A stretch of DNA of 60,000 bases from Tubulanus polymorphus (Eukaryota; Nemertea; Palaeonemertea; Tubulaniformes; Tubulanidae): the NCBI RefSeq assembly GCF_964204645.1, contig NC_134030.1, positions 250,001 through 310,000 on the forward strand, given 5' to 3'. The notes beneath the pieces are model-generated. The model had not been told where the DNA came from and did not search any database. It saw only the letters and a list, made by a program, of their open reading frames with translations. The position numbers and the translations under genes are program-made. Numbering within the stretch: position 1 is the stretch's first letter; each line of letters begins with the position of its first letter. Positions 51,005-60,000 of this stretch are shown in pieces.

Positions 51005-51705
51005 GCCACTGACACTGATTCAGAGTGGTACTGATGCTGAATAGAGGATGTACAGGGGTGTCCCGGGTTCGAACACAGTAATTACTGATACAGATTCAGA
51101 GTGGTCCTGATACTGAATAGAGGATGTACAGGGATGTCCCGAGTTTGAACCCAGTAATTACTGACACTGATTCAGAGTGTGGTCCTGATGCTGGATAGAG
51201 GATTTACAGGGGTGTCCCGCGTTCGAATCCAGTAATTACTGATACTGATTCAGAGTGGCCCTGCTGCTGAATAGAGGATGTACAGGGGTGTCCCGGGTTT
51301 GAACCCAGTAATTACTGACACTGATTCAGAGTGGTCCTGATGCTGAATAGATGATGTACAGGGTTGTCCCAGGTTCAAACCCAGTAATTACTGATACTGA
51401 TTCTAAGTGGTCCTGATGCTGGATAGAGGATGTACAGCGATGTCCCGGGTTCGATCCCATTAATTACTGATACTCATTCAGAGTGGTCCTTATTTTGAAT
51501 AGAGGATGTACAGGGGTGTCCCGGGTTCGAACCCAGTAATTACTGATACTGGTTTAGAGTGCGGTACTGATGCTGAATAGAGGATGTACAGGGGTGTCCC
51601 GGGTTCGAACCCAGTAATTACTGATACTGGTTCAGAGTGCGGTACTGATGCTGAATAGAGGATGTACAGGGGTGTCCCGGGTTCGAACCCAGTAATTACT
51701 GACAT
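51005..51705. repeat. 76-bp tandem repeat with tRNA B-box-like core, about 9 copies
   Basis: Copies start at about 51008, 51084, 51160, 51238 and so on. Each contains TCCCGGGTTCGAACCCAGTA, whose GGTTCGAACCC matches the T-arm/B-box of tRNA genes, and ACTGATTCAGAGTGGTCCTG. The B-box suggests origin from a tRNA-derived SINE. No full cloverleaf is apparent. Confidence 0.85.
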
Positions 51706-51779
51706 AAGAGTCCTTGGTTATTATTCATTAAGAAACCTTTGATGATTGCGGTTTATCTCATATTTGGACACAACAATTT

Positions 51780-52412
51780 ATGGCGAACAGTTGGACCTTC
51801 TCAAGGCGAATAAAACGGATTCTTTGTGATCAACACCTTCAAAATACCGTTTCCACAATAGATGCTAATCCAACATAAACTAATTACAGGCAATACAAAA
51901 ATGATATTAAATTAGAAAGATATATTAGTGAACTTGATGAAGATTTAGTAATAAGTTTATTCGAATTTACAATTGGATCTTCTTTTGCCTGTAAATAAAT
52001 TATCAAATCTTCCGTTAGATAGAAATGATAGATTATGTTCGGCTTAATGTTTTAGGTGATGAATTGCATTTTATTTTTAACTGCAACCTACTGAATGAAA
52101 TCCGTGAAAATATTTTGAATCTGAATTCTTTTGGCAATCTTGTTATTCTAAAAAATCCTACAATCCACCTTGCAAAATTCATTAAAAAAGGCTTAGATGT
52201 ATATAGATCCCTCCAATAATTAGTATGTTGTAAATAGTGTATGTATATATTGTTAATAACTTTGTTATATTTTATCAAAACAAGTTTATACTTTCTGTTA
52301 ATTGTAAATATTGTATACTTCATATAAGTCTCCCTTCATGTACCATAGAAATGGTTGGAGTTTAAGTAAAATCCTAATCCTAATCCTAATCCTAATCCTA
52401 ATCCTAATCCAT
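51780..52412 (+). mobile_element. Degenerate 3' end of a non-LTR retrotransposon (LINE)
   Basis: Broken frames resemble the C-terminal end of LINE reverse transcriptase ORFs. ...NLPLDRNDRLC at about 51995-52035, then after a frameshift LNVLGDELHFIFNCNLL (52043-52100), the D/E-H-x-x-F-x-C pattern, followed by a hydrophilic tail to TAA at 52219. After about 150 bp of AT-rich 3' UTR it ends in about six TCCTAA units (52374-52412), as many LINE tails end in short repeats. Stops and frameshifts show it is dead. Confidence 0.65.
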
Positions 52413-52869
52413 GTATTGTCATTTTCATTGATATGTCATCACAGGACTAGTTTATCTAGTTTTCATTAACGTAGTTAGATTCTGGGTGCTCGAATCCGTA
52501 CACCGCTTTACAAGCATTCAGACGCTTATGTTTGTAACTTATGTTGTAATTATATATTATTCAAACTGCATATATACATGGTGATATAAATATTACAAAT
52601 AAATCTACGGTCATCATGAAAGACGATCACGCGGACACGATTTGGCCCGGGCCAAACTGGCGCGGATCAGACTAGAGCCAAATTATGGTCCGTGCCGATT
52701 TAGAGAGCGCGTTCACACGTAAACCACTCACGATATGAATAGCGATATGACCGATATGAGACCCGCAATATCGAACTCGCGCCCTTAATTCGGAACCCTT
52801 CGAGGAATAACAAATAAAAATGCACGGACCACAATTTAATCCGGGTTCTTTAAAAGGGACGTTCATCCG
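52413..52869. other. D-type 3' flank of GPCR17
   Basis: Array sequence resumes here: a scrap of A-type flank (GATATGTCATCACAGGACTA at about 52429) joins the D-type block from TTTATCTAGTTTTCATTAAC on, including the GC-rich GGCCCGGGCCAAACTGG. The open-frame part found in other D spacers is absent. Confidence 0.65.
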
Positions 52870-54075
52870 TCAGATTTTTTTATTTCTTAGAGATTTTATT
52901 TTACGACAAAAACAATCAGTAAATAGTTTAATAAATTCTTTCCGAAAAACTTTCAATGTTCCGATGTAAATAAAGAAATTCACGCAGTACACAAAGTGTC
53001 GAAATGGTATCAGGAACCATAGTAAGTGGATCCAAAATTCATAAAGAAAGTATCGTAAATGAGGGTCAGTGATGTTCTTAGCATTTCTTTTAAGCACTTG
53101 GCTTAAAGCGAGTCGTACATAGTAAATGCTTTTAACTACAGCATGCGGTAAAACTAGTAAAATATACACCATAACTACAACTAAAAGAGTTTTACTGGCT
53201 GAAGATTGATGACGATCTGTTCTCTTCGCTCTCATCTCAGATCTCTTATTGCGTAATGAAGCAGTTAACACTGATAATATTACAATCATTATAGAAGGAA
53301 TTATATCTTGTAAAATTATTTTTGCAACTGCTATTGCTCGTGTCTGGGGCTGGCTTATAGCGATTAACGGATCACACCGAAAAAAGTCGTATGTTTCGTT
53401 GTATCTATGAATTTTATCGAATTTAACACGACTGCGCATGATTGCTGAATCCAAGTTCATAAAATACGCCCAGAAGATGACAAAACCTACTGCAATTTTA
53501 CGGCGAGTGACGGTGAAATGTTTCATGTGAAAGAAAGGAAAACGAATAGAAACAAATCTCTCGATAGCGATCACTAAAACTGTGTAGTTTGATACAGATA
53601 TTGCCTGATCGTAAAATAGTTTCCGTAGCAAACACATAGGAAACAGTTTACTGGGCAGATGACGGAAATAGTAATTGAAATCGTAAAGTGATGGACATAG
53701 TTTCCTGTGTTTAGCGAATAGAAAATAACTGGCACATCCTCTACTATAAAATCGTAGACGATAAACAACGAACTCTCTCAAAAGTAAAGGGAAACTCTGT
53801 AACTCAAACAAGACGATAAGTTGATCTGAAAACGCGAGAGTTATGAGATAAGGGAACGTGTAACGAACTGACTGATATCTGCGACACTTTATCAGTAGAA
53901 TTATTGTCAGAAAGTTAAACACACTTCCCGGCGGAATTAAGAAGAGATAATTGATTGTGTTGCTAAATAAAATACTGAAGCTTATAAACCATTTGAAAGC
54001 TATGATATATCCCGGTGTCTTCACAGTGGTGCGGTATATTCGAGTTGTGGTGACGATAGCGGTAAAATTATCCAT
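52870..54075 (-). CDS. GPCR17, class A receptor, mosaic
   Basis: 401 residues, the shortest intact copy. Up to TM3 it follows subfamily B (REFVVYRLRFYSRGCASYFL, SLYDFNYYFRHLP) but its TM3-TM4 block has KHFTVTRRKIAVGFVIFWAY as in subfamilies D and E. ECL2 is half B (FFRCDPLIAISQ). ECL3 is a short NAKNITDPHLRYFLYEFW like GPCR16. TM7 reads HFVYCVNFFIYIG. The tail has CFCRKIKSLRNKKI, losing one of the three tail cysteines. Confidence 0.92.
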   Translation of the reverse strand: MDNFTAIVTTTRIYRTTVKTPGYIIAFKWFISFSILFSNTINYLFLIPPGSVFNFLTIILLIKCRRYQSVRYTFPYLITLAFSDQLIVLFELQSFPLLLREFVVYRLRFYSRGCASYFLFAKHRKLCPSLYDFNYYFRHLPSKLFPMCLLRKLFYDQAISVSNYTVLVIAIERFVSIRFPFFHMKHFTVTRRKIAVGFVIFWAYFMNLDSAIMRSRVKFDKIHRYNETYDFFRCDPLIAISQPQTRAIAVAKIILQDIIPSIMIVILSVLTASLRNKRSEMRAKRTDRHQSSASKTLLVVVMVYILLVLPHAVVKSIYYVRLALSQVLKRNAKNITDPHLRYFLYEFWIHLLWFLIPFRHFVYCVNFFIYIGTLKVFRKEFIKLFTDCFCRKIKSLRNKKI

Positions 54076-54336
54076 GACAAGAACAGAACAGTTTGACGCG
54101 ACAATCTGTGTAGTGACTGCGTCCCTCACATTGTGGGTTACAGCCGCGGTACCACGATTTCAAAATACTTCCATCAAACTCCTGCTACAGAACACACTAT
54201 AATCATCTGAATATTTTACACGCTCTGTTGAAATTACTACTCACAAGATTCGCTCTGAGAGTTTACTAAAAATCCATCTGAAATAATCTAACTTTCATAT
54301 GGAAATTCGCAGCAGTTTTAGACTAGAGTTTATATA
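54076..54336 (-). promoter_or_regulatory. GPCR17 TATA box and leader
   Basis: TATATAAA at 54336-54329, 254 bases before the ATG. uORF1 has one L to V change; ATGTGA present. Confidence 0.65.
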
Positions 54337-55385
54337 CAGACAACTGTAGAACCATAAAGTTTGAATTTCGTGAATACAGGTCTCTGTGGTAACATGTGAG
54401 GCGTGAAAACTAATATATACCAGTATTACATATACCAGCACTGATACACTTCAAGTTCCATTGAGACACAAGAGGCGAAATGCAACAAACAGCATTTGGA
54501 AAATTTACTTATTTCCGATTATGTATTTATTGATTCAACCTTCTGTACATAGACTACAGGGAGCAGTTTCACCAAATAGTTTAAGCCTAAATCAGTTAAG
54601 TTTGAATTGTTGTCCTCATTGAAAACATGAAGTAACCAATAGCGATTAAACCAAAAATTTGAGTTTAACTTGTTTGTGAAACTGGGCCCTGCAGGAAGTT
54701 ACTGTCAGTACTATCAGATCGATGAGACATATTTAACGACCATACGACATACATCGCGCCCGATCTACAATCGTTACACCCACCGTCCTTGAAGTGGTGC
54801 TTGTATACCACAATGCTGATGGGATAGCAGGAGTTTCTGCGTCTCAGCAAAAAACTCAACAATTCATCGTTATCTCTCTGTACATAAATGTTTATAACTC
54901 TATTTTCATTGAACGAATTTGATTTTGTAAAAATGTTTTACAACATATTTGAATGATTCAATTGCATCTTCTATCAAGGTATTTGATAGACTGGTTGCCT
55001 GTCTAATTTTTGCAATCGGGGCCAAATTCAGTTCTCGTATCTAGTCGACTAGTGGTCGGAACTAATAACCGAATACCGACTGCACCGACTGACTGTATAA
55101 CAATACATATGCTACTTGATTCCTTCAATACCAGCTATCCCGCCAGATGGCGTGACGAACTCTCGATCATGAATTGTCAAAACAAGTTTATTTTCATCGA
55201 TATATCATCACAGGACTCGTCACCGTAACCAAATAAACAATCAATTCGTTTATCTAGTTTTCATTACCTTCGATATAAAATCCACAATATCAAACTCGTG
55301 GCCTAAATTTGGAAATCCCTCGAGGTATAAAGTAAAGATTCGTGGGCCACAATCTAATCCCGGTTCTTGTAGGAACATTTATCCG
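54337..55385. other. Spacer GPCR17/GPCR18 (A-type 3' flank of GPCR18)
   Basis: Near copy of 12173-13223; the flank before the stop of GPCR18 matches that of GPCR3 almost base for base. Confidence 0.75.
54554..54694. mobile_element. MITE type 1 upstream of GPCR17
   Basis: 141 bp, with the same internal 3-bp shortening (AGCGATTAAACC) as the copies at 33066 and 59636. Confidence 0.7.
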
Positions 55386-56615
55386 TCAGATTTTGTTTCT
55401 TACAGATTTTATTTTACAACAAAAACAATCAGTAAATAATTTAATAAATTCTTTCCGGAAAACTTTCAATGTTCCAATGTAAATAAAGAAATTCACGCAG
55501 AAAACGAAATATCGTAACGTCCGCCGAAATTGGTCTAAACCATGCCATAAAGTTTTGAGAAAGAATCGATTATGATGATCTGTTAAACTGTTTGCAAAAC
55601 CGGATATGAACATTGGATAATTTCTATAAAGCGAGTATCCAATAATGTACGAAAAGTTGAGGATGCAATTAACTGCAGCATACGGCAAAACAAATAAAAT
55701 ATACACAATAACTACAACTAGAAGAGTTTTACTGGCTGAAGATTGATGACGATCTGTTCTCTTCGCTCTCATCTCAGATCTCTTATTGCGTAATGAAGCA
55801 GTTAACACTGATAATATTACAATCATTAAAGATGGAAATATATCTTGTAAAAATGTTTTTCCAGCTGCTATTGCTTGTGCCTGGGACCAATGCAAAGGAG
55901 GGATTGACTGTTCACACACAAAAGAATCAAAGTTTTCTTTAAATCTGCGATGTTTGTGGAGATTAACACGACTGCGCATGATTACTGAATCCAAGTTCAT
56001 AAAATACGCCCAGAAGATGACGGAACCTACTGCAATTTTACGGCGAGTGACGGTGAAATGTTTCATGTGAAAGAAAGGAAAACGAATAGAAACAAATCTC
56101 TCGATAGCGATCACTATAACTATGTAGTTTGATACAGATATTGCCTGGCTATGAAATAGGTTTGAAAATATACACGTAGGAAACACTCGACTGGGCAGAT
56201 AATAGAAATAGTAATAGAAATAGTAAAGTGATGGACATAGTTTACTGTGTTTAGCGAATGTCAGATACGCACCGCGACATTCTCTATGAAATCCTAGATG
56301 ATGAACTACAAAGCTTTTCAAACGATGAGGGAATCTGATCAACTCAAACAGCACGACAAGTTGATCTGAAAACGCGAGAGATATGAGATAAGGGAACGTG
56401 TAACGAACTGACTGATATCTGCGACACTTTATCAGTAAAATAATTGTCAGAAAGTTGAACACACTTAACGGTGGAATTAAGAAGACACATTTGAACATAT
56501 CGTTATATCTGAGAATGAAGTTAGTAAATCTCTTGAAAGCTAAGATGTATCCCGGTGTCTTCACAGTGATGCGGTATATTCGAGTTGTGGTGACGATAGC
56601 GGTAAAATTGTCCAT
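55386..56615 (-). CDS. GPCR18, class A receptor, subfamily E
   Basis: 409 residues, three residues different from GPCR3 (H in GFHREC, N in YAAVNCI, R in DQFRRTL). 3' flank and leader are also near-identical, so a block of at least 2.3 kb is shared between both ends of the array. Confidence 0.92.
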   Translation of the reverse strand: MDNFTAIVTTTRIYRITVKTPGYILAFKRFTNFILRYNDMFKCVFLIPPLSVFNFLTIILLIKCRRYQSVRYTFPYLISLAFSDQLVVLFELIRFPHRLKSFVVHHLGFHRECRGAYLTFAKHSKLCPSLYYFYYYFYYLPSRVFPTCIFSNLFHSQAISVSNYIVIVIAIERFVSIRFPFFHMKHFTVTRRKIAVGSVIFWAYFMNLDSVIMRSRVNLHKHRRFKENFDSFVCEQSIPPLHWSQAQAIAAGKTFLQDIFPSLMIVILSVLTASLRNKRSEMRAKRTDRHQSSASKTLLVVVIVYILFVLPYAAVNCILNFSYIIGYSLYRNYPMFISGFANSLTDHHNRFFLKTLWHGLDQFRRTLRYFVFCVNFFIYIGTLKVFRKEFIKLFTDCFCCKIKSVRNKI

Positions 56616-56876
56616 GACAAGAACAGAACAGTTTGACGCGACAATCAGTGTAGTGACTGCTTCCCTCACATTGTGGGTTACAGCCGCGGTACCACGATTT
56701 CAAAATACTTCCATCAAACTCCTGCTACAGAACACACTATAATCATTTGAAGATTTTACACGCTCTGTTGAAATTACTACTCACACGATTCGCTCTGAGA
56801 GTTTACTAAAAATCCATCTGAAATAATCTAAGTTTCATATGAAAATTCGCAGCAGTTTTAGACTAGAGTTTATATA
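56616..56876 (-). promoter_or_regulatory. GPCR18 TATA box and leader
   Basis: TATATAAA at 56876-56869, 254 bases before the ATG; ATGTGA present. Confidence 0.65.
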
Positions 56877-57927
56877 CTGCCAACTGTAGAACCATAAAGT
56901 TTGAATTTCGTGAATACAGGTCTCTGTGGTAACATGCGAGGCGTGAAAACTAATATATACCAGTATTACATATACCAGCACTGATACACTTCAAGTTCCA
57001 TTGAGACACAAGAGGCGAAATGCAACAAACAGCATTCGGAAAATTCACTTATTTCCGATTATGTATTTATTGATTCAACCTTCTGTACATAGACTACAGG
57101 GAGCAGTTTCACCAAATAGTTTAAGCCTAAATCAGTTAAGTTTGAATTGTTGTCCTCATTGAAAACATGAAGTAACCACTGGCGGCAATTACACCTAAAA
57201 TTTGAGTTAAATTTGTTTGTGAAACTGGGCCCTGTAGGAAGTTACTGTCAGTACTATCAGATCGATGAGACATATTTAACGACCATACGACATACATCGC
57301 GCCCGATCTACAATCATTACCCCCACCGTCCTTGAAGTGGTGCTTGTATACCACAATGTTGATGGGATAGCAGGAGCTTCTGCGTCTCAACAAAAAACTC
57401 AACAATTCACTGTTATCTCTCTGTACATAAATGTTTATAACTTTACTTTCTTTGAACGAATTTGATTTTGTAAAAATGTTTTACAACGTATTTGAATGAT
57501 TCAATTGCATCTTCTATCAAGGTATTTGATAGACTGGTTGCCTGTCTAATTTTGCAATCGGGGCCAAATTCAGTTCTCGTATCTAGTCGACTAGTGGTCG
57601 GAACTAATAACCGAATACCGACTGCACCGACTGACTGTATAACAATACATATGCTATTTGATTCCTTCAATACCAGCTATCCCGCCAGATGGCGTGACGA
57701 ACTCTCGATCATGAATTGTCAAAACAAGTTCATTTTCATCGATATATCATCACAGGACTCGTCATCGTAACCAAATAAACAATCAATTCGTTTATCTAGT
57801 TTTCATTACCTTCGATATAAAATCTACAATATCAAAGTTGTGGCCTAAATTTGGAAATCCCTCGAGGAATAAAGTAAAGATTCGTGGGCCACAATCTAAT
57901 CGCGGTTCTTGAAGGAACATTTATCCG
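56877..57927. other. Spacer GPCR18/GPCR19 (A-type 3' flank of GPCR19)
   Basis: Upstream block, MITE type 1, then A-type flank. No gene. Confidence 0.75.
57094..57237. mobile_element. MITE type 1 upstream of GPCR18
   Basis: 144 bp, ends CTACAGGGAGCAG and CCCTGTAG. Confidence 0.75.
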
Positions 57928-59157
57928 TCAGATTTTGTTTCTTACAGATTTTATTTTACAACAAAAACAATCAGTAAATAATTTAATAAATTCTTTCCGG
58001 AAAACTTTCAATGTTCCGATGTAAATAAAGAAATTCACGCAGAAAACGAAATATCGAAACGTTCGCAGAAATTGGTCTAAACCAAACCATAAAGTATTGA
58101 GAAAGAATCGATTATGGTGATCTGTTAAACTGTATGCAAAACCGGATATCCACATTGGATAATTTCTATAAAGCGAGTATCCAATAATGTACGTAAAGTT
58201 GAGGATGCAATTAACTGCAGCATACGGCCAAACAAATAAAATATACACAATAACTACAACTAGAAGAGTTTTACTGGCTGAAGATTGATGACGATCTGTT
58301 CTCTTCGCTCTCATCTCAGATCTCTTATTGCGTAATGAAGCAGTTAACACTGATAATATTACAATCATTAAAGATGGAAATATATCTTGTAAAAATGTTT
58401 TTACAGCTGATTTCACTGCTGCCTGGGAATAATGCAAAGGAGGGATTGACGTTTGACACACAAAAGAGTCGTATGTTTCGTTGTATCTATGAATTTTAAC
58501 GAATTTAACACGACTGCGCATGATCGCTGAATCCAAGTTCATAAAATACGCCCAGAAGATGACAAAACCTACTGCAATTTTACGGCGAGTGACGGTGAAA
58601 TGTTTCATGTGAAAGAAAGGAAAACGAATAGAAACAAATCTCTCGATAGCGATCACTATAACTGTGTAGTTTGATACAGATATTGCCTGGTTATTAAATA
58701 GGTTTGAAAATATACACGAAGGAAACACTCGACTGGGCAGATAGCTGAAATAGTAATAGAAATAGTAAAGTGATGGACATAGTTTACTGTGTTTAGCGAA
58801 TGTCATATAACCACTGAGACATTCTCTATAAAATCCTAGACGAACTACAAACTGTCTCAAAATAAAAGGGAATTTCTGTAACTCAAACAAGACGAAAATT
58901 TGATCTGAAAACGCGAGAGTTATGAGATAAGGAAACGTGTAACGAACTGACTGATAACTGCGACACTTTATCAGTAAAATTATTGTCAGAAAGTTGAACA
59001 CACTTAACGGTGGAATTAAGAAGAGACTTTTGAACGTCTCGTTATATCTGAGAATGAAGTTAGTAAATCTACTGAAAGCTATGATATAATCCGGTGTCTT
59101 CACAGGAATCCAGTATATTCTACGAGTTGTGGTGACGATAGCGGTAAAATTATCCAT
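57928..59157 (-). CDS. GPCR19, class A receptor, subfamily E, mosaic ECL2
   Basis: 409 residues. Same N-terminus, TM1 and ECL1 as GPCR1 (FSRFTNFILRYNETFKSLFL; QKFPFILRQFVVRLGFYREC). ECL2 starts RVKFVKIHRYNETYDSFVCQ, as in subfamily A and GPCR16, then returns to TSIPPLHYSQA of GPCR1. TM6 reads VYILFVWPYAAVNC, placing W next to P6.50, unlike the V or L of other copies. Tail KSVRNKI. Confidence 0.92.
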   Translation of the reverse strand: MDNFTAIVTTTRRIYWIPVKTPDYIIAFSRFTNFILRYNETFKSLFLIPPLSVFNFLTIILLIKCRSYQSVRYTFPYLITLAFSDQIFVLFELQKFPFILRQFVVRLGFYRECLSGYMTFAKHSKLCPSLYYFYYYFSYLPSRVFPSCIFSNLFNNQAISVSNYTVIVIAIERFVSIRFPFFHMKHFTVTRRKIAVGFVIFWAYFMNLDSAIMRSRVKFVKIHRYNETYDSFVCQTSIPPLHYSQAAVKSAVKTFLQDIFPSLMIVILSVLTASLRNKRSEMRAKRTDRHQSSASKTLLVVVIVYILFVWPYAAVNCILNFTYIIGYSLYRNYPMWISGFAYSLTDHHNRFFLNTLWFGLDQFLRTFRYFVFCVNFFIYIGTLKVFRKEFIKLFTDCFCCKIKSVRNKI

Positions 59158-59418
59158 GACAAGAACAGAACAGTTTGACGCGACAATCAGTGTAGTGACT
59201 GCGTCCCTCACATTGTGGGTTACAGCCGCGGTACCACGATTTCAAAATACTTCCATCAAACTCCTCCTACAGAACACACTATAATCATCTGAAGATTTCA
59301 CACGCTCTGTTGAAATTACTACTCACAAGATTCGCTCTGAGAGTTTACTAAAAATCCATCTGAAATAATCTAAGTTTCATATGAAAATTCGCAGCAGTTT
59401 TAGACTAGAGTTTATATA
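59158..59418 (-). promoter_or_regulatory. GPCR19 TATA box and leader
   Basis: TATATAAA at 59418-59411, 254 bases before the ATG; ATGTGA present. Confidence 0.65.
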
Positions 59419-60000
59419 CAGACAACTGTAGAACCATAAAGTTTGAATTTCGTGAATACAGGTCTCTGTGGTAACATGTGAGGCGTGAAAACTAATATAT
59501 ACCAGTATTACATATACCAGCACTGATACACTTCAAGTTCCATTGAGACACAAGAGGCGAAATGCAACAAACAGCATTTGGAAAATTTACTTATTTCCGA
59601 TTATGTATTTATTGATTCAACCTTCTGTACATAGACAACAGGGAGCAGTTTCACCAAATAGTTTAAGCCTAAATCAGTTAAGTTTGAATTGTTGTCTTCA
59701 TTGAAAACATGAAGTAACCAATAGCGATTAAACCAAAAATTTGAGTTTAACTTGTTTGTGAAACTGGGCCCTGTAGGAAGTTACTGTCAGTACTATCAGA
59801 TCGATGAGACATATTTAACGACCATACGACATACATCGCGCCCGATCTACAATCATTACCCCCACCGTCCTTGAAGTGATGCTTGTATACCACAATGCTG
59901 ATGGGATAGCAGGAGTTTCTGCGTCTCAACAAAAAACTCAACAATTCACTGTTCTCTGTACATAAATGTTTATAACTTTACTTTCTTTGAACGAATTTGT
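59419..60000. other. Upstream block of GPCR19, runs off the window
   Basis: Same order as in other TATA-type copies, cut at the window edge in the block after the MITE. Array homology is still full here, so more copies are likely to the right. Confidence 0.75.
59636..59776. mobile_element. MITE type 1 upstream of GPCR19
   Basis: 141 bp, ends CAACAGGGAGCAG and CCCTGTAG. Confidence 0.7.

Noticed and set aside
51490-51705. Minus-strand frame with repeated VITGFEPGTPL
   Set aside because: GFEPGTP is the usual spurious translation of a tRNA B-box (GGTTCGAACCC); it follows the 76-bp repeat.
52374-52412. Telomeric repeat
   Set aside because: The unit is TCCTAA (complement TTAGGA), not the animal TTAGGG, and it directly follows a LINE 3' end, so it is the element's tail.

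Overview
The window is nuclear DNA of an animal. The coding regions are class A GPCRs and tetraspan membrane proteins, with a eukaryotic TATA box, AATAAA and splice-site-like signals. Minisatellites, SINE-like tRNA heads, a LINE remnant and small TIR elements fill the rest. The receptor type (NxxxY and ERF/ERC motifs of the FMRFamide-receptor-like sort) and the miniature elements with GGGCCCAGTTTCAC-like ends suggest a marine lophotrochozoan, most likely a mollusc. That placement is an inference and was not tested.

Layout. Positions 1-7.3 kb hold two plus-strand genes for four-pass membrane proteins, each with two PPxY motifs in the C-terminal tail (1592-2377 and 5303-6745). They are separated by minisatellites of 37, 34, 72, 24 and 20 bp and two tRNA-like SINE heads. 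From about 7.6 kb to the right edge, and probably beyond, runs a head-to-tail array of 19 copies of one intronless class A GPCR gene, all on the minus strand, one every 2.0-2.9 kb. I number them GPCR1 to GPCR19 from left to right. Seventeen have intact frames of 401-423 residues. GPCR7 carries a 4-bp duplication that breaks the frame. GPCR16 is split by a 947-bp TIR element and carries two more small deletions. The array is interrupted at 48.7-52.4 kb by a 53-copy 20-bp satellite, the TM3-TM7 part of an unrelated plus-strand GPCR, a 76-bp tRNA-like repeat array and a degenerate LINE 3' end.

Array structure. The intracellular face of the receptors (ICL1, ERF motif and ICL2, basic ICL3, helix 8 and the cysteine tail) is almost invariant. 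The N-terminus, an unusually long first extracellular loop, ECL2 and ECL3 differ between five subfamilies: A = 2,4,5; B = 8,9,12,14; C = 6,10,15; D = 11,13; E = 1,3,18,19. GPCR17 and parts of 16 and 19 are mosaics. There are two kinds of upstream region. Fifteen copies have a TATA box 253-254 bp before the ATG, a leader full of short upstream ORFs and, in fourteen, a miniature element at a fixed distance. Four copies (7, 8, 11, 13) lose all this at one precise point and carry another sequence instead. The simplest reading is a family of chemosensory or peptide receptors that diversifies by unequal crossing-over and gene conversion. Ligand, tissue and expression cannot be read from the sequence.

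Start codons. The open frame of most copies extends about 18 codons upstream to a GTG or TTG, but the first in-frame ATG is at Met-Asp-Asn-Phe (Met-Asp-Asn-Leu in GPCR6, Met-Asp-Ser-Phe in GPCR7), and I use it as the start in all copies. GPCR11 and GPCR13 support this because their frames are open only from this ATG.
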